A stretch of DNA of 64,000 bases, from assembly GCF_005869225.1 (NCBI RefSeq), contig NZ_SWFP01000005.1:310001-374000 (forward strand). The letters are read 5' to 3'. Every line of letters starts with the position of its first letter. The first letter of the stretch is position 1. The position numbers and the translations under genes were made by a program. The DNA comes from Dyadobacter bucti. GTDB lineage: Bacteria; Bacteroidota; Bacteroidia; Cytophagales; Spirosomataceae. Shown piece by piece: positions 9,162-17,338 of this stretch. The notes under the pieces are model-generated. The model had not been told where the DNA came from. It was given only the letters and a program-made list of their open reading frames with translations, and did not search any database.

Positions 9162-10157
9162 ATGATTACAAAGACCGCACAAGAATTAGCTATCCCGGTA
9201 GGCGTCACACTCGACAGGTTTATCATGCACAGTCAAAGCGCGTTTCCTTACGCCACGGGAGAGTTGTCGCAGCTTTTGAGGGATATCGCCCTCGCCGGGA
9301 AAATTATCAACCGAGAGATAAACCGTGCCGGGCTGGTGGATATAGCCGGCGGCAACGGAACGGAAAACGTGCAGGGCGAAAATCAGCAGAAGCTCGACAT
9401 TGTAGCGAACATCAGGTTTATCAGAGCGCTCAAAAACGGAGGGGAAGTTTGTGCGATACTTTCCGAAGAAGACGAAGACATTATACATACAGGTAACAAC
9501 CATGGTAAATATGTGGTGGCGATGGATCCGCTCGACGGTTCTTCCAACATTGACGTTAATGTTTCGATTGGCACTGTTTTCTCAATTTACCGCAGGGTAA
9601 GCCCAATCAACGAACCTGCTACAAAGGAGGATTTTCTTCAGGGCGGGAGAAAGCAGATTGCGGCAGGTTATATCTTGTACGGTTCTTCAACGATGCTGGT
9701 GTATTCCACAGGTGACGGAGTGAATGGTTTTACCTATGATCATTCTCTCGGCGAGTTTATTTTATCCCATAAAAATATCTGTTGCCCTACTAACGGCAGT
9801 ATTTACTCAATCAACGAAGGACATTACAACAGTTACCCCGAGTTTGTAAAGCACTACATCGGCACATGCAAAGAAAAAAGCCTCAGTGCAAGATATATCG
9901 GCTCCCTGGTCGGCGACTTTCACAGGAACCTTTTAAAAGGCGGCATATACTTATATCCGTCTACGAAAAAAGACCCGAAGGGCAAGCTTAGGCTACTCTA
10001 TGAATGTTACCCTCTGGCATTTATAGCCGAAAAATCGGGCGGCAAGGCGTCAGATGGCTTCGGCCCAATCCTGGATATCGTTCCTTCCAGTTTTCACCAG
10101 CGTTCGCCTATCTACCTCGGTTCAGCGGCCATGGTAGAAAAGGCTATCGGCTCTTAA
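9162..10157 (+). CDS. fbp: fructose-1,6-bisphosphatase class 1
   Basis: This enzyme hydrolyses fructose-1,6-bisphosphate to fructose-6-phosphate in gluconeogenesis. It is cytoplasmic, with 331 residues as expected for class 1. The metal-binding signatures are clear: the acidic SEEDEDI stretch at about 101-107 and DPLDGSSN at 122-129. The substrate-binding segment with KGGIYLYP is near 262-269. The gene stands alone, with a 249-base AT-rich leader region upstream (8913-9161) in which, beyond the valS terminator, I see no convincing promoter. The DEAD-box gene begins 37 bases after its stop. A gluconeogenic role suits a cell feeding on uronates and other three-carbon-yielding substrates. Confidence 0.97.
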   Translation: MITKTAQELAIPVGVTLDRFIMHSQSAFPYATGELSQLLRDIALAGKIINREINRAGLVDIAGGNGTENVQGENQQKLDIVANIRFIRALKNGGEVCAILSEEDEDIIHTGNNHGKYVVAMDPLDGSSNIDVNVSIGTVFSIYRRVSPINEPATKEDFLQGGRKQIAAGYILYGSSTMLVYSTGDGVNGFTYDHSLGEFILSHKNICCPTNGSIYSINEGHYNSYPEFVKHYIGTCKEKSLSARYIGSLVGDFHRNLLKGGIYLYPSTKKDPKGKLRLLYECYPLAFIAEKSGGKASDGFGPILDIVPSSFHQRSPIYLGSAAMVEKAIGS

Positions 10158-10182
10158 TCTTCGCGACTGATTTTAGTTTTCG

Positions 10183-10190
10183 TACCTTTG
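10183..10190 (+). promoter_or_regulatory. -7 promoter element (TACCTTTG) immediately before the DEAD-box gene
   Basis: An exact TAnnTTTG match ending only 4 bases before the ATG at 10195. The transcript would begin at or within a few bases of the start codon, implying a leaderless or nearly leaderless mRNA. Confidence 0.6.
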
Positions 10191-10194
10191 CACG

Positions 10195-11532
10195 ATGCAG
10201 ACTACGCAAAACAAATTCGAGCAGTTCAAGCTTAACCGTCAATTACTCAATGCCGTTGAAGAAGCGGGATATACCGAACCTACCCCGATACAGGAGCAGG
10301 CAATTCCGCTTGCATTGGCAGGACAGGACATTTTAGGTATTGCCCAGACTGGCACAGGCAAAACTGCTGCCTATACATTACCGTTGCTCATGCGGATCAA
10401 ATATGCGCAGGGGGAACATCCCCGGGCGCTGATCCTCGCTCCTACACGCGAGCTGGCCATGCAGATTTCAGAGGCGATCACTCAGTTGAGCAAATACACC
10501 GATATCCGGACAGTGGTGGTTTTTGGAGGAGTGGGGCCGAAAGCACAGACGGACGCGATCCGCAAGGGCGTGGATATTATCGTGGCTACGCCGGGGAGGT
10601 TTATGGATCTGTATTTCAAGGAGGAAATTGTTGTAAAGCACCTCAATGTAATGATCCTGGACGAGGCCGATAAAATGATGGATATGGGCTTTATGCCGCA
10701 AATCAGAAAGCTTCTCGAGATCATTCCCACTAAAAGACAGAACATGCTTTTTTCGGCGACATTCTCGGAGAAAGTTGAAAAGCTGTCTTATGAATTCCTG
10801 GAATTCCCGACGCGTATTGAAGTTACGCCGCAGGCGACTACGGCTGAGATGGTTTCCCAATCCATATATGAAGTCCCCAATTTCCGGACGAAAATCAACC
10901 TTTTGACACATCTTCTGCGTGACGAAGAAGCATTTAACCGTGTTCTTGTTTTTACGCGAAGCCGGGAAGTTGCCGGGCTTGTTCATCAGAATTTATTGGA
11001 AAGAGTTGTAAAAGAGCATGAGCTCAAAGTGATCCATGCCAATAAAGGACAGAATACCCGCACAAATTCCATGGAAGCATTTCGGGAAGGATCGGTGCGG
11101 GTGATGGTAGCGACGGATGTTGTTGCCAGGGGAATTGATATTACAGAAGTAAGCCACGTGATCAACTTTGATGTGCCTTTGATCTATGAAGATTACGTGC
11201 ACAGGATCGGCCGGACAGGCCGTGCAAACCACGTGGGGGAGGCCATTACTTTTATGACTGTTGCAGACGAATACCACATCCGGAAAATAGAGAATATGAT
11301 ACGGATGGAGATTCCCCGCAGGGAGTTACCGGAGGAAGTGGAGGTTGTGGCAACCCCGCATAATGAGCGCCAGGACCTGTTAAGGGAAATAGATAACCAG
11401 AAAAGAAAAGAAGATCCTACGTTCCTCGGGGCGTTTCATGAGAAGAAAAAGGTGTTTCATAAGCCATCCCGCCCGGTTGGTAAGGGAGGCCAGAACAGAC
11501 GTAATTCGTCGGGCAGAAGTAAAAGAAGATAA
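10195..11532 (+). CDS. DEAD-box ATP-dependent RNA helicase (RhlE-like)
   Basis: A 445-residue RNA helicase for RNA remodelling, ribosome assembly or mRNA decay. The motifs appear in order: Q motif around EPTPIQEQ (28-35), motif I AQTGTGKT (50-57), Ia PTREL (83-87), DEAD (156-159), SAT (187-189), and in the second RecA domain ATDVVARGID and HRIGRTGR. The C-terminal ~40 residues are Lys/Arg/Gly-rich, a typical RNA-binding tail. The start is placed at the ATG that gives a natural N-terminus (FEQFKLNRQLL). The -7 box four bases upstream suggests translation from a leaderless transcript. RhlE is the closest subfamily by general layout, but exact assignment needs phylogeny. Confidence 0.95.
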   Translation: MQTTQNKFEQFKLNRQLLNAVEEAGYTEPTPIQEQAIPLALAGQDILGIAQTGTGKTAAYTLPLLMRIKYAQGEHPRALILAPTRELAMQISEAITQLSKYTDIRTVVVFGGVGPKAQTDAIRKGVDIIVATPGRFMDLYFKEEIVVKHLNVMILDEADKMMDMGFMPQIRKLLEIIPTKRQNMLFSATFSEKVEKLSYEFLEFPTRIEVTPQATTAEMVSQSIYEVPNFRTKINLLTHLLRDEEAFNRVLVFTRSREVAGLVHQNLLERVVKEHELKVIHANKGQNTRTNSMEAFREGSVRVMVATDVVARGIDITEVSHVINFDVPLIYEDYVHRIGRTGRANHVGEAITFMTVADEYHIRKIENMIRMEIPRRELPEEVEVVATPHNERQDLLREIDNQKRKEDPTFLGAFHEKKKVFHKPSRPVGKGGQNRRNSSGRSKRR

Positions 11533-11600
11533 TGCAATACATTTTGAAATATTCCGTTTAACTTGGACAATAGAAAACCTGTTTCTCTATTAAATATTTT

Positions 11601-12341
11601 ATGAAAGAATCTGTTGTTATTTGGCTTGCAATCTTAATACCTGTATTTGGCTTGGCGCAAAACACGCATTTGGCGAGTGCCGGACCTAACACAGATACTA
11701 ACGTTGCTCAGAAAAAGCCACTTGAACTAAAGGAAAGACGCATACTCCCGCTTTTCGGAGAAATCAGCAAGACCTCCGATCAGATCGATGAGGAAATCAA
11801 ATTTCTGAGTGAGTGTGACAAGTCCTTTAGCAGCCGGACGGAAGCAAGCAGTTTTTTTGCAACCCGTGCCTGGGAATATCTTCAGGAAGGATCATTGGAT
11901 ACGGCCTGTTACCGTTTCAACCTGGCCCATTTATTAAACGACAAAAATGTAGAGGTTTACTGGGGATTGGGAGTGGTTTCCTATCAGAGAGAAAATTGGG
12001 TGGATGCCAAAAGAATGTTGAGCCGAGGCATCGGGATTCAGGGTAATAATGTCCCTTTGCTGGTCGATCTTTCTACGGTTGATCTGAAATTATATGCAAT
12101 AACGAGCCGAAAGGAGGAGTTGGATGAGGCGGCGGAGCTTTTGAAACATGCAACTGCGCTGGATTCGACTTATGCGCTGGGGCAGTATAATCTGGCTTTG
12201 CTGCATTACAATCTTAATGAGCTTGACAAATCCTGGGAACATTTGCACAAAGGCAGGGTACTCGATTTTACGCAGATGAATCTCGATTTTGTCGAATTAT
12301 TGAAAGCCAAGTTGCCCGATCCGCAAGGTTTTTTTAAATAA
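11601..12341 (+). CDS. secreted TPR-repeat protein
   Basis: A 246-residue protein of unknown function. It has a signal peptide of about 19 residues (hydrophobic VVIWLAILIPVFGLAQ), then an acidic linker, then helical pairs of the tetratricopeptide type between about 90 and 225 (a unit around CYRFNLAHLLNDKNVEVYWG and another around YALGQYNLALLHYNL). Such proteins usually scaffold protein-protein contacts in the periplasm. It follows the DEAD-box gene by 68 bases on the same strand and ends in its own terminator at 12376-12400. Nothing nearby defines its partner. It is convergent with the BtuG-like gene. Confidence 0.75.
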   Translation: MKESVVIWLAILIPVFGLAQNTHLASAGPNTDTNVAQKKPLELKERRILPLFGEISKTSDQIDEEIKFLSECDKSFSSRTEASSFFATRAWEYLQEGSLDTACYRFNLAHLLNDKNVEVYWGLGVVSYQRENWVDAKRMLSRGIGIQGNNVPLLVDLSTVDLKLYAITSRKEELDEAAELLKHATALDSTYALGQYNLALLHYNLNELDKSWEHLHKGRVLDFTQMNLDFVELLKAKLPDPQGFFK

Positions 12342-12375
12342 TAGCATATCAGTTTTTTTGAAAAATTACATGGAG

Positions 12376-12400
12376 TCTCCCGGAAACGGGAGATTTTTTT
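12376..12400 (+). terminator. Rho-independent terminator of the TPR gene
   Basis: A 7-bp stem (12376-12382 with 12387-12393) is closed by a GAAA tetraloop and followed by seven T. It lies 34 bases after the stop codon. Confidence 0.93.
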
Positions 12401-12424
12401 GTTGCATATTTTTCTGGATTCGTA

Positions 12425-12600
12425 CCGCACACCAATCCCGAAGGGATGTAATTATGATAGAAAAACCGGTCAAGAAAAAGAAGAAAACCCCAGCGGGTTG
12501 ACATTATACAAGATGTCAACCCGCTGGGGTTTGGAATATCCAAATCCTTTCTAGCTAGAACAATTTCAGCCCTTTGGGCTTTTTCAGCTTTCCAAATCCA
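12425..12600. repeat. intergenic block of nested palindromes, REP-like
   Basis: Between two convergent genes lie at least three inverted repeats: a short one with arms ATCCC/GGGAT near 12436-12448, a perfect 20-bp pair (12485-12504 with 12513-12532, 8-nt loop), and AGCCC/GGGCT at 12568-12580 running into T. The 20-bp hairpin is followed on the minus strand by a pyrimidine/T-rich stretch and probably also terminates the BtuG-like transcript. The composite looks like a dispersed extragenic palindromic element rather than a simple terminator. Genome copy number is not visible here. Confidence 0.6.
12485..12532 (-). terminator. 20-bp perfect inverted repeat, probable terminator of the B12 uptake operon
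   Basis: The arms match base for base, and the minus-strand exit is a T-rich stretch. It lies about 70 bases beyond the stop of the BtuG-like gene. Confidence 0.6.
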
Positions 12601-12601
12601 T

Positions 12602-13681
12602 TTATTTAAAGAAGAAGCCGGTAGGGGCCACACCTACTTTGATTGAATCCACTACACTCCCATCTGTCCGGTACCGAACAGCGTAGCCCGCCTGGCCGTA
12701 GTTCGGCGTTACTCCCGCATAGATCAGGCTCTGCAACGGATCAACAGCCAATCCGGTGAAAGCCCGTTTGATAAGAGGCGTTGCCAAGTTGATCTGTGTA
12801 GCTCCGACATCGAATTTATAGGTTTCCCCAGCTTTCAAACCGGCACTATTATAATATGACAGCACAAAGAAAATATTCTTGCGATCGGAGCTGAAAACAA
12901 AATTTTCCGCCGATTTTGAACCATCAGATCCAATCGGAAGTACTGCCTCCACGGCATAAGTTTCAGCATTCATACGAACCGCCTGGTTACTCGCAGCTAC
13001 CCACAATTTCCCGTTTGCATCCACCCCGATCGGTGAAGGTACACCATTTAAAGTGACAGTTTTTTCAATTTCGTCTGTTGCTGTGTTGATGATTGTGAGC
13101 GTATTTCCGCCACCGAAAGAATAGGTACCTACCAGCAATTTTCCATTGTGGTAGACCAGGTTTTCAGGTCCGGCGCCTATGTTTATTTTTTTGATCACTT
13201 TGTTTGTAGAAACATCGACGACCGCAATATAGCCTGTCTGGTAGCTGTAGTCAGCGTTGGTTCCCCAGCACGAAATGTATGCCTTGTTGCTCGAACCAAC
13301 TATTTCACGCGGGTTTTCAATCTCCGGGGAAACAATGGTTGCTATTTTTTCAAATGTATTGCTGTTCACGATTTCCAGTCTGTCGGACCCCTTGTCATTG
13401 TCAACCAATATGAAACCTTCGTCTCCTATGACCGTGTAACCCTGTGCTCCCCCCTGGAAATCAGCGCCATTGACTGTCTTGAACAGATCATCGGCTGCGT
13501 TGGTCATTTCTCTTGAGAAGAAGGATATCGCACCGTTGTTCTGGCTGAAGTTTCCTTCATTGATCACAAACACACCCCGCACATAATCCCCTTTTGGAGC
13601 AGGATCGCTCTGGTTACACGCAAAGGCAAAAATGGACAAAGAAACGAGTACTAATCTGGTCAACTGTTTTTTCATTTTCAT
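12602..13681 (-). CDS. surface beta-propeller lipoprotein, BtuG-like (DUF5074/YncE-type)
   Basis: A 359-residue lipoprotein. The signal peptide ends in a lipobox with the lipidated Cys22 (IFAFAC). The rest is a seven-bladed-type propeller of YVTN/YncE repeats, with recurring units such as GYIAVVDVSTNKVIKKI and NTLTIINTATDEIEKTV. It begins 5 bases after the TonB-receptor stop, so both share the cobalamin riboswitch. In Bacteroides, BtuG is a surface propeller lipoprotein that binds vitamin B12 very tightly and caps BtuB. Fold, lipidation, gene order and riboswitch all fit that role here. The family name is from known biology and the assignment is inference, since generic DUF5074 propellers exist. 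The start is the first of two ATGs (13681, 13675). Confidence 0.82.
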   Translation of the reverse strand: MKMKKQLTRLVLVSLSIFAFACNQSDPAPKGDYVRGVFVINEGNFSQNNGAISFFSREMTNAADDLFKTVNGADFQGGAQGYTVIGDEGFILVDNDKGSDRLEIVNSNTFEKIATIVSPEIENPREIVGSSNKAYISCWGTNADYSYQTGYIAVVDVSTNKVIKKINIGAGPENLVYHNGKLLVGTYSFGGGNTLTIINTATDEIEKTVTLNGVPSPIGVDANGKLWVAASNQAVRMNAETYAVEAVLPIGSDGSKSAENFVFSSDRKNIFFVLSYYNSAGLKAGETYKFDVGATQINLATPLIKRAFTGLAVDPLQSLIYAGVTPNYGQAGYAVRYRTDGSVVDSIKVGVAPTGFFFK

Positions 13682-13686
13682 TTAAT

Positions 13687-15633
13687 TTATAGTAAATACT
13701 TTGGGCCTTTTGAAGGGGCGTTGTAACTCACAATTACGTTCACCGCAAAGCTCCTTCCGGGCATGGCATAGTTTCTAACACTCAGATAAAAGGTATTTCC
13801 GATATTGTTTACCTGTCCCTGAATGCGCATTTTGGTTTTATCCCAGGTTACAGTGTTCTCGATCAATATGTTTGTCAATGTGTAACCGTTCAAGAACTGG
13901 GAGTTGTCAAAGGTACTGAACCGTTTGCTTCCCGATTGGACCTGGCTGCTCAGGCGTGTACTTTTATATTGGAGGAAAGCATTGAAATTCATGGTATGAA
14001 TGGGTACAAAAACCAGTTGTTTCCCGATTACGTCCGCTGAATACGCATCATAAACCTTTTCCTGGCTGCTTCTATTGTATGCATAACCAAGATCTGCTCC
14101 CCAATTCCACAGTCCTTCATTTCCGTGCCAGCCAGCCTGAACTTCAATCCCTCTTGCCAATACTTCCTGCAGGTTTTCAACATGGTAATTCCTGGAAGGA
14201 TTCCAGTAAGTCCAATCTTTAACACGGTTGTGATAGGCGGTGACGGAGGATGTGAAAACAGAAGTTGTACCGGAAGTATATCGTTGTTCAAATCCGATTT
14301 CTTTGTTCCATGCGCTTTCCGGCCTGATATCCGGGTTTCCGAGGTCTTTCCAGTAACGTTCGTTCAGGGTAGGTACACGATAACTTCTGGCATAAGATCC
14401 CCTGATTTTGAGCCGGTATCTCAAGTTTTGTATCAACTGATATTCAGTGCCCAGCGACGGTGTGAAAGGCGGATTATACTTGGTGATCAATGCCTGCCGG
14501 AGATTGGCCGAAACCAGCCAGCGCGCATTAGCCAGTAGTCGTGTCAGCATAAACAGATCGCCCCGGGTTTCGGTGATCAGTGATTTTTCGTACCCGCTTA
14601 CATGCGTCCGGTAGTGGGTCATTTCGGCTCCTGCTTTGACCTGGACATTACCTTCAGAAAGTCCGAAATCAAAGGTAAAATCCTTTTCCGCCCGATTTGA
14701 GAATTTATCCGTAAAAGCGTGATCCAGATTGGCATAGTCGCCTTTTGCATAATCAATGACATCACGGACCCAGGATGTGCGGAACGCCAGGTTTTTTATC
14801 TGATAACGAACCATGCTCCGGTATGCCTCCGTGCGTGTGAGCTCCCTGTTTTGGCTATCATCAGGGACAACTGTCATTTTGTTTTTTGTCAGCCATATAT
14901 GCGCCGAGATTTCCTGATTGTCCTTAGATGTAAAAAACAAATCCTGTACCAATCCCTGCTGAAATGTTTCGGATGGAAGAAAACTATAACCTTTTCTTGC
15001 CCGTCGCTGAAACTGATTGATCATCGATGAATAGTTTATCGTCGTTTTCCCTGAAAAGTCCCAGTTTTTGGTCAATCCGGTACCATATCTTGCGCCAGTC
15101 TGTCCGTAATTGTTCAGAAAACTATCCAGTTGCCCGGCTGCGAAAGCAAAAATTCCGTTAGGCTGTGAAACGCTGTTCAGCAAGATACTTCCCCCCACTG
15201 CGTCGGTACCCACAATGCTCGCTGCTGATCCATATTGTATCGAAAGCTGGTCAAATCCTGCGACAGGTATGGTTGAAAAATCGGTTTGCCCCAATGTCGG
15301 CGAATTGATATTCAATCCATTCCATAAAACCGCTGTATGGTTGGCGGAAGTACCCCGAAAGGAAGCAGTACTTAATTGTCCCGGGCCGTAGTTTTTAAAT
15401 GCAATAGGCGTATGATAGGAGAGCAGCTCACCGATATTCTGGAAACGAAACTGGCTTAAAGTAGTGGAATCTATTTTTTGGATTTTGAGCCCGCTCATGA
15501 ATTTTTCAGGAGCAAATCCTTTTACGATGACCGTTTCAAGCCGGACAGTATCATTTTGTGCCAATAGATTTTCCGATAGAAACAATCCGAGGGCAGCATA
15601 AAAAATGGCGAGATGTCTCCGGTCAATAACCAC
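13687..15633 (-). CDS. btuB: TonB-dependent outer-membrane receptor for cobalamin (BtuB-like)
   Basis: A 648-residue TonB-dependent transporter importing corrinoids across the outer membrane. A signal peptide (about 1-25, ending LLAQ) is followed by a TonB-box-like segment (DTVRLETVIVKGF, about 28-40), a plug domain (NIGELLSYHTP, SFRGTSANHTAVLWNG, YGSAASIVGTDAVGG) and a 22-strand-type barrel ending in an aromatic-containing strand. It has no N-terminal carboxypeptidase-like domain, unlike SusC receptors, which matches BtuB. The start is a GTG at 15633. No ATG gives a signal peptide, and an AGGA-type stretch lies further upstream. The cobalamin riboswitch directly upstream fixes the substrate class. 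It is followed at once by the BtuG-like gene. Confidence 0.9.
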   Translation of the reverse strand: MVIDRRHLAIFYAALGLFLSENLLAQNDTVRLETVIVKGFAPEKFMSGLKIQKIDSTTLSQFRFQNIGELLSYHTPIAFKNYGPGQLSTASFRGTSANHTAVLWNGLNINSPTLGQTDFSTIPVAGFDQLSIQYGSAASIVGTDAVGGSILLNSVSQPNGIFAFAAGQLDSFLNNYGQTGARYGTGLTKNWDFSGKTTINYSSMINQFQRRARKGYSFLPSETFQQGLVQDLFFTSKDNQEISAHIWLTKNKMTVVPDDSQNRELTRTEAYRSMVRYQIKNLAFRTSWVRDVIDYAKGDYANLDHAFTDKFSNRAEKDFTFDFGLSEGNVQVKAGAEMTHYRTHVSGYEKSLITETRGDLFMLTRLLANARWLVSANLRQALITKYNPPFTPSLGTEYQLIQNLRYRLKIRGSYARSYRVPTLNERYWKDLGNPDIRPESAWNKEIGFEQRYTSGTTSVFTSSVTAYHNRVKDWTYWNPSRNYHVENLQEVLARGIEVQAGWHGNEGLWNWGADLGYAYNRSSQEKVYDAYSADVIGKQLVFVPIHTMNFNAFLQYKSTRLSSQVQSGSKRFSTFDNSQFLNGYTLTNILIENTVTWDKTKMRIQGQVNNIGNTFYLSVRNYAMPGRSFAVNVIVSYNAPSKGPKYLL

Positions 15634-15697
15634 TCCGAGAGAATAAATGAACAGCCAGTACCCTGTTTTTCCTCCGAAAACAAAAGCAACAAAACAT

Positions 15698-15850
15698 GTT
15701 GGCAGGTCTCCTGGCTCGTCCGATTGATCCGCGGCCTTCCCGCTCCGAGGAACAGTGGCAATGAGGATTGGATCAACTTTGACGGACTTACAGTTGCGGG
15801 GACAGCTTCCGGTTCGACGGAATTCCCTATTAAGCCTTGTCTGCTATAAA
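15698..15850 (-). promoter_or_regulatory. cobalamin (AdoCbl-type) riboswitch
   Basis: On the minus strand the conserved elements occur in order: GGGAATTCC, then CCCCGCAACTGTAAG (near 15784-15802), then GCCACTG (15753-15759), GGGAAGGC, and the B12 box AGCCAGGAGACCTGCC at 15701-15716. It lies between the promoter and the btuB start and should repress expression when B12 is plentiful. Boundaries are approximate. Confidence 0.96.
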
Positions 15851-15875
15851 ACAGCGTGCGGCGCCAGAACTTTTG

Positions 15876-15883
15876 CAAAGGTA
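15876..15883 (-). promoter_or_regulatory. -7 promoter element (TACCTTTG) of the riboswitch-btuB operon
   Basis: An exact TAnnTTTG match on the minus strand, about 25-30 bases upstream of the riboswitch core and spaced to start transcription just ahead of it. Confidence 0.65.
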
Positions 15884-15921
15884 GGAAATCGGATTGACTT
15901 TCGACTCTCTGGGATAAGGGT

Positions 15922-15929
15922 TATCTTTG
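15922..15929 (+). promoter_or_regulatory. -7 promoter element (TATCTTTG) of the DMT transporter
   Basis: An exact TAnnTTTG match on the plus strand. It overlaps a TTG codon at 15927 that would otherwise serve as a start, which argues that translation begins further downstream. Confidence 0.55.
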
Positions 15930-15947
15930 GCTTTTAAATCTCGAAAG

Positions 15948-16877
15948 TTGGCGTCCTTATCTAACCGCATTTCTGCACAATCATCACAAAAGGGCATTTT
16001 ACTGATGCTGGGTGCAGCCTTTTTTTTCTCACTTACTTCTGCAATCTCCAAGTGGCTGGGAAAGGATTTTCACATTGTACAGCTGGTATTTTTCAGGAAT
16101 ATTGTCGGGGTGGTTTTTATCATTTCCAGTATCTGGAGGCGGCCCTTGCGGCAGGATGGCGGCAAGCTTGGTTTGCTTATTTTTCGGGGGGTGGTGGGTA
16201 CTTTATCCCTCTACCTGCTCTTTTATTCGATCCAGACGCTCGGCCTTGGGCGGGCATCTACCTATCAGTATACTTATCCCATTTTTCTGGCACTTTTTTC
16301 CTGGTTGTTGATTGGCGAAACATTGAATTCCAGTGAATGGACAGCCATTTTTGTTGGATTCACGGGCATTCTGTTTGTTTTTCGACCAGATCTTTCGCTC
16401 TCCTGGCGGGATAATTCACTGGGTTTGGGCAATGCCTTGCTGACTGCTGTTTCTTACCTGTCCATCCGGCAGTTGGGCGTGGTATACGATACCCGCGCGA
16501 TCATTTTGTCGTTCATGCTGAGCGGGATTGTAATGCCGATCATATCAATGCTGGTAGGTACTTATCATCCTATGGAGGGCTTTGACTTCCTGATCGGGAC
16601 TTTCAAGTGGCCGGAAAACATTTATCAGTGGGGCGCTTTTCTCGGGCTAGGGTTGACAGCGCTGGTGGGACAGCGAATGCTCACACAATCTTTTACTTAC
16701 GATAAGGCAGGCCGCGTTGCGGCTGTGGGTTATTCCAACATCCTTTTTTCGGTGCTGATAGGATTTTTTATGGGTGAAGCCTTTCCGACCATTTCCATGT
16801 TTACCGGCATGTTGCTGATCGTCGCCGGGGGGATATTGATTTCTGCTTCAAAAAAGAAGCCTGTTGTAAATCCGTAG
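15948..16877 (+). CDS. DMT-superfamily (EamA) inner-membrane transporter
   Basis: About 309 residues with ten predicted membrane helices arranged as two EamA repeats, the first beginning at GILLMLGAAFFF and the second around LGNALLTAVSYLSIRQLG. Members export or import small metabolites such as amino acids or nucleotides. The substrate cannot be inferred. The frame is open from a TTG at 15927, but that codon sits inside the -7 box, so I prefer the TTG at 15948. A later ATG (about 16002) would cut into the first helix. It is divergent from the B12 operon, with the two -7 boxes about 40 bases apart. Whether they share regulation is unknown. Confidence 0.85.
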   Translation: MASLSNRISAQSSQKGILLMLGAAFFFSLTSAISKWLGKDFHIVQLVFFRNIVGVVFIISSIWRRPLRQDGGKLGLLIFRGVVGTLSLYLLFYSIQTLGLGRASTYQYTYPIFLALFSWLLIGETLNSSEWTAIFVGFTGILFVFRPDLSLSWRDNSLGLGNALLTAVSYLSIRQLGVVYDTRAIILSFMLSGIVMPIISMLVGTYHPMEGFDFLIGTFKWPENIYQWGAFLGLGLTALVGQRMLTQSFTYDKAGRVAAVGYSNILFSVLIGFFMGEAFPTISMFTGMLLIVAGGILISASKKKPVVNP

Positions 16878-16894
16878 GCTGAGCAACCCACTGA

Positions 16895-17263
16895 TCAGGA
16901 TTCTATTCTCTCATTAAATGCAATCCGGTTCATAAACGGATCTACTACTGTCACTGAAATTGCATTCCAGGGCTCTTGAACCAGGCCGGGGCGGTGATAC
17001 TTGTATTTCTTTTCATTCAGCTCTTTTTGTAGTTCACGTACTCCGGAACATTCAATGAAAATCTTGGCTCCGGGCGTAGCGTCGCCGTGATGTTCCGAAA
17101 GATGGAGAACTAATCCATCCTTTGATATCTGCATGTAAAGCGGCGCATTGTCTTCATACCGGTGTTGCCAGTCAATGGTGAAACCGAGCCAGCCGATGTA
17201 AAACTCCATTGTCTTGGCTTCGTCGAAAATGCGGAGGATAGGGATGACTTTTTCTATCTTCAT
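16895..17263 (-). CDS. glyoxalase/bleomycin-resistance (VOC) superfamily protein
   Basis: A 122-residue single VOC module with the beta-alpha-beta-beta-beta repeats expected of the fold (KVIPILRIFD..., then ISVTVVDPFMNRIAFNE at the end). It resembles the bleomycin-binding-type glyoxalase group, starting with an IPILR strand and a FYIGWLGF segment. The acidic FNE near the C-terminus and a His/Glu pair in the middle (LHLSEHHGD) could bind metal or ligand. It is convergent with the transporter gene (17 bases between stops). No antibiotic-resistance role can be claimed from sequence alone. Any of several small-molecule lyase or binding roles is possible. Confidence 0.8.
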   Translation of the reverse strand: MKIEKVIPILRIFDEAKTMEFYIGWLGFTIDWQHRYEDNAPLYMQISKDGLVLHLSEHHGDATPGAKIFIECSGVRELQKELNEKKYKYHRPGLVQEPWNAISVTVVDPFMNRIAFNERIES

Positions 17264-17338
17264 AAAAAAGTATCATTTTGAAACGATGGACAATTATTTA
17301 GCAGGAATGTTTGTTTACCAAGAGAAATCAAAAATAGG

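Noticed and set aside
15522..15878. Minus-strand open frame covering the B12 riboswitch
   Set aside because: It is a translation of the structured RNA and overlaps the btuB signal peptide in another frame.
16895..17263. Bleomycin resistance gene call for the VOC protein
   Set aside because: The fold is shared by many enzymes and binding proteins, and nothing specific to drug binding is visible.
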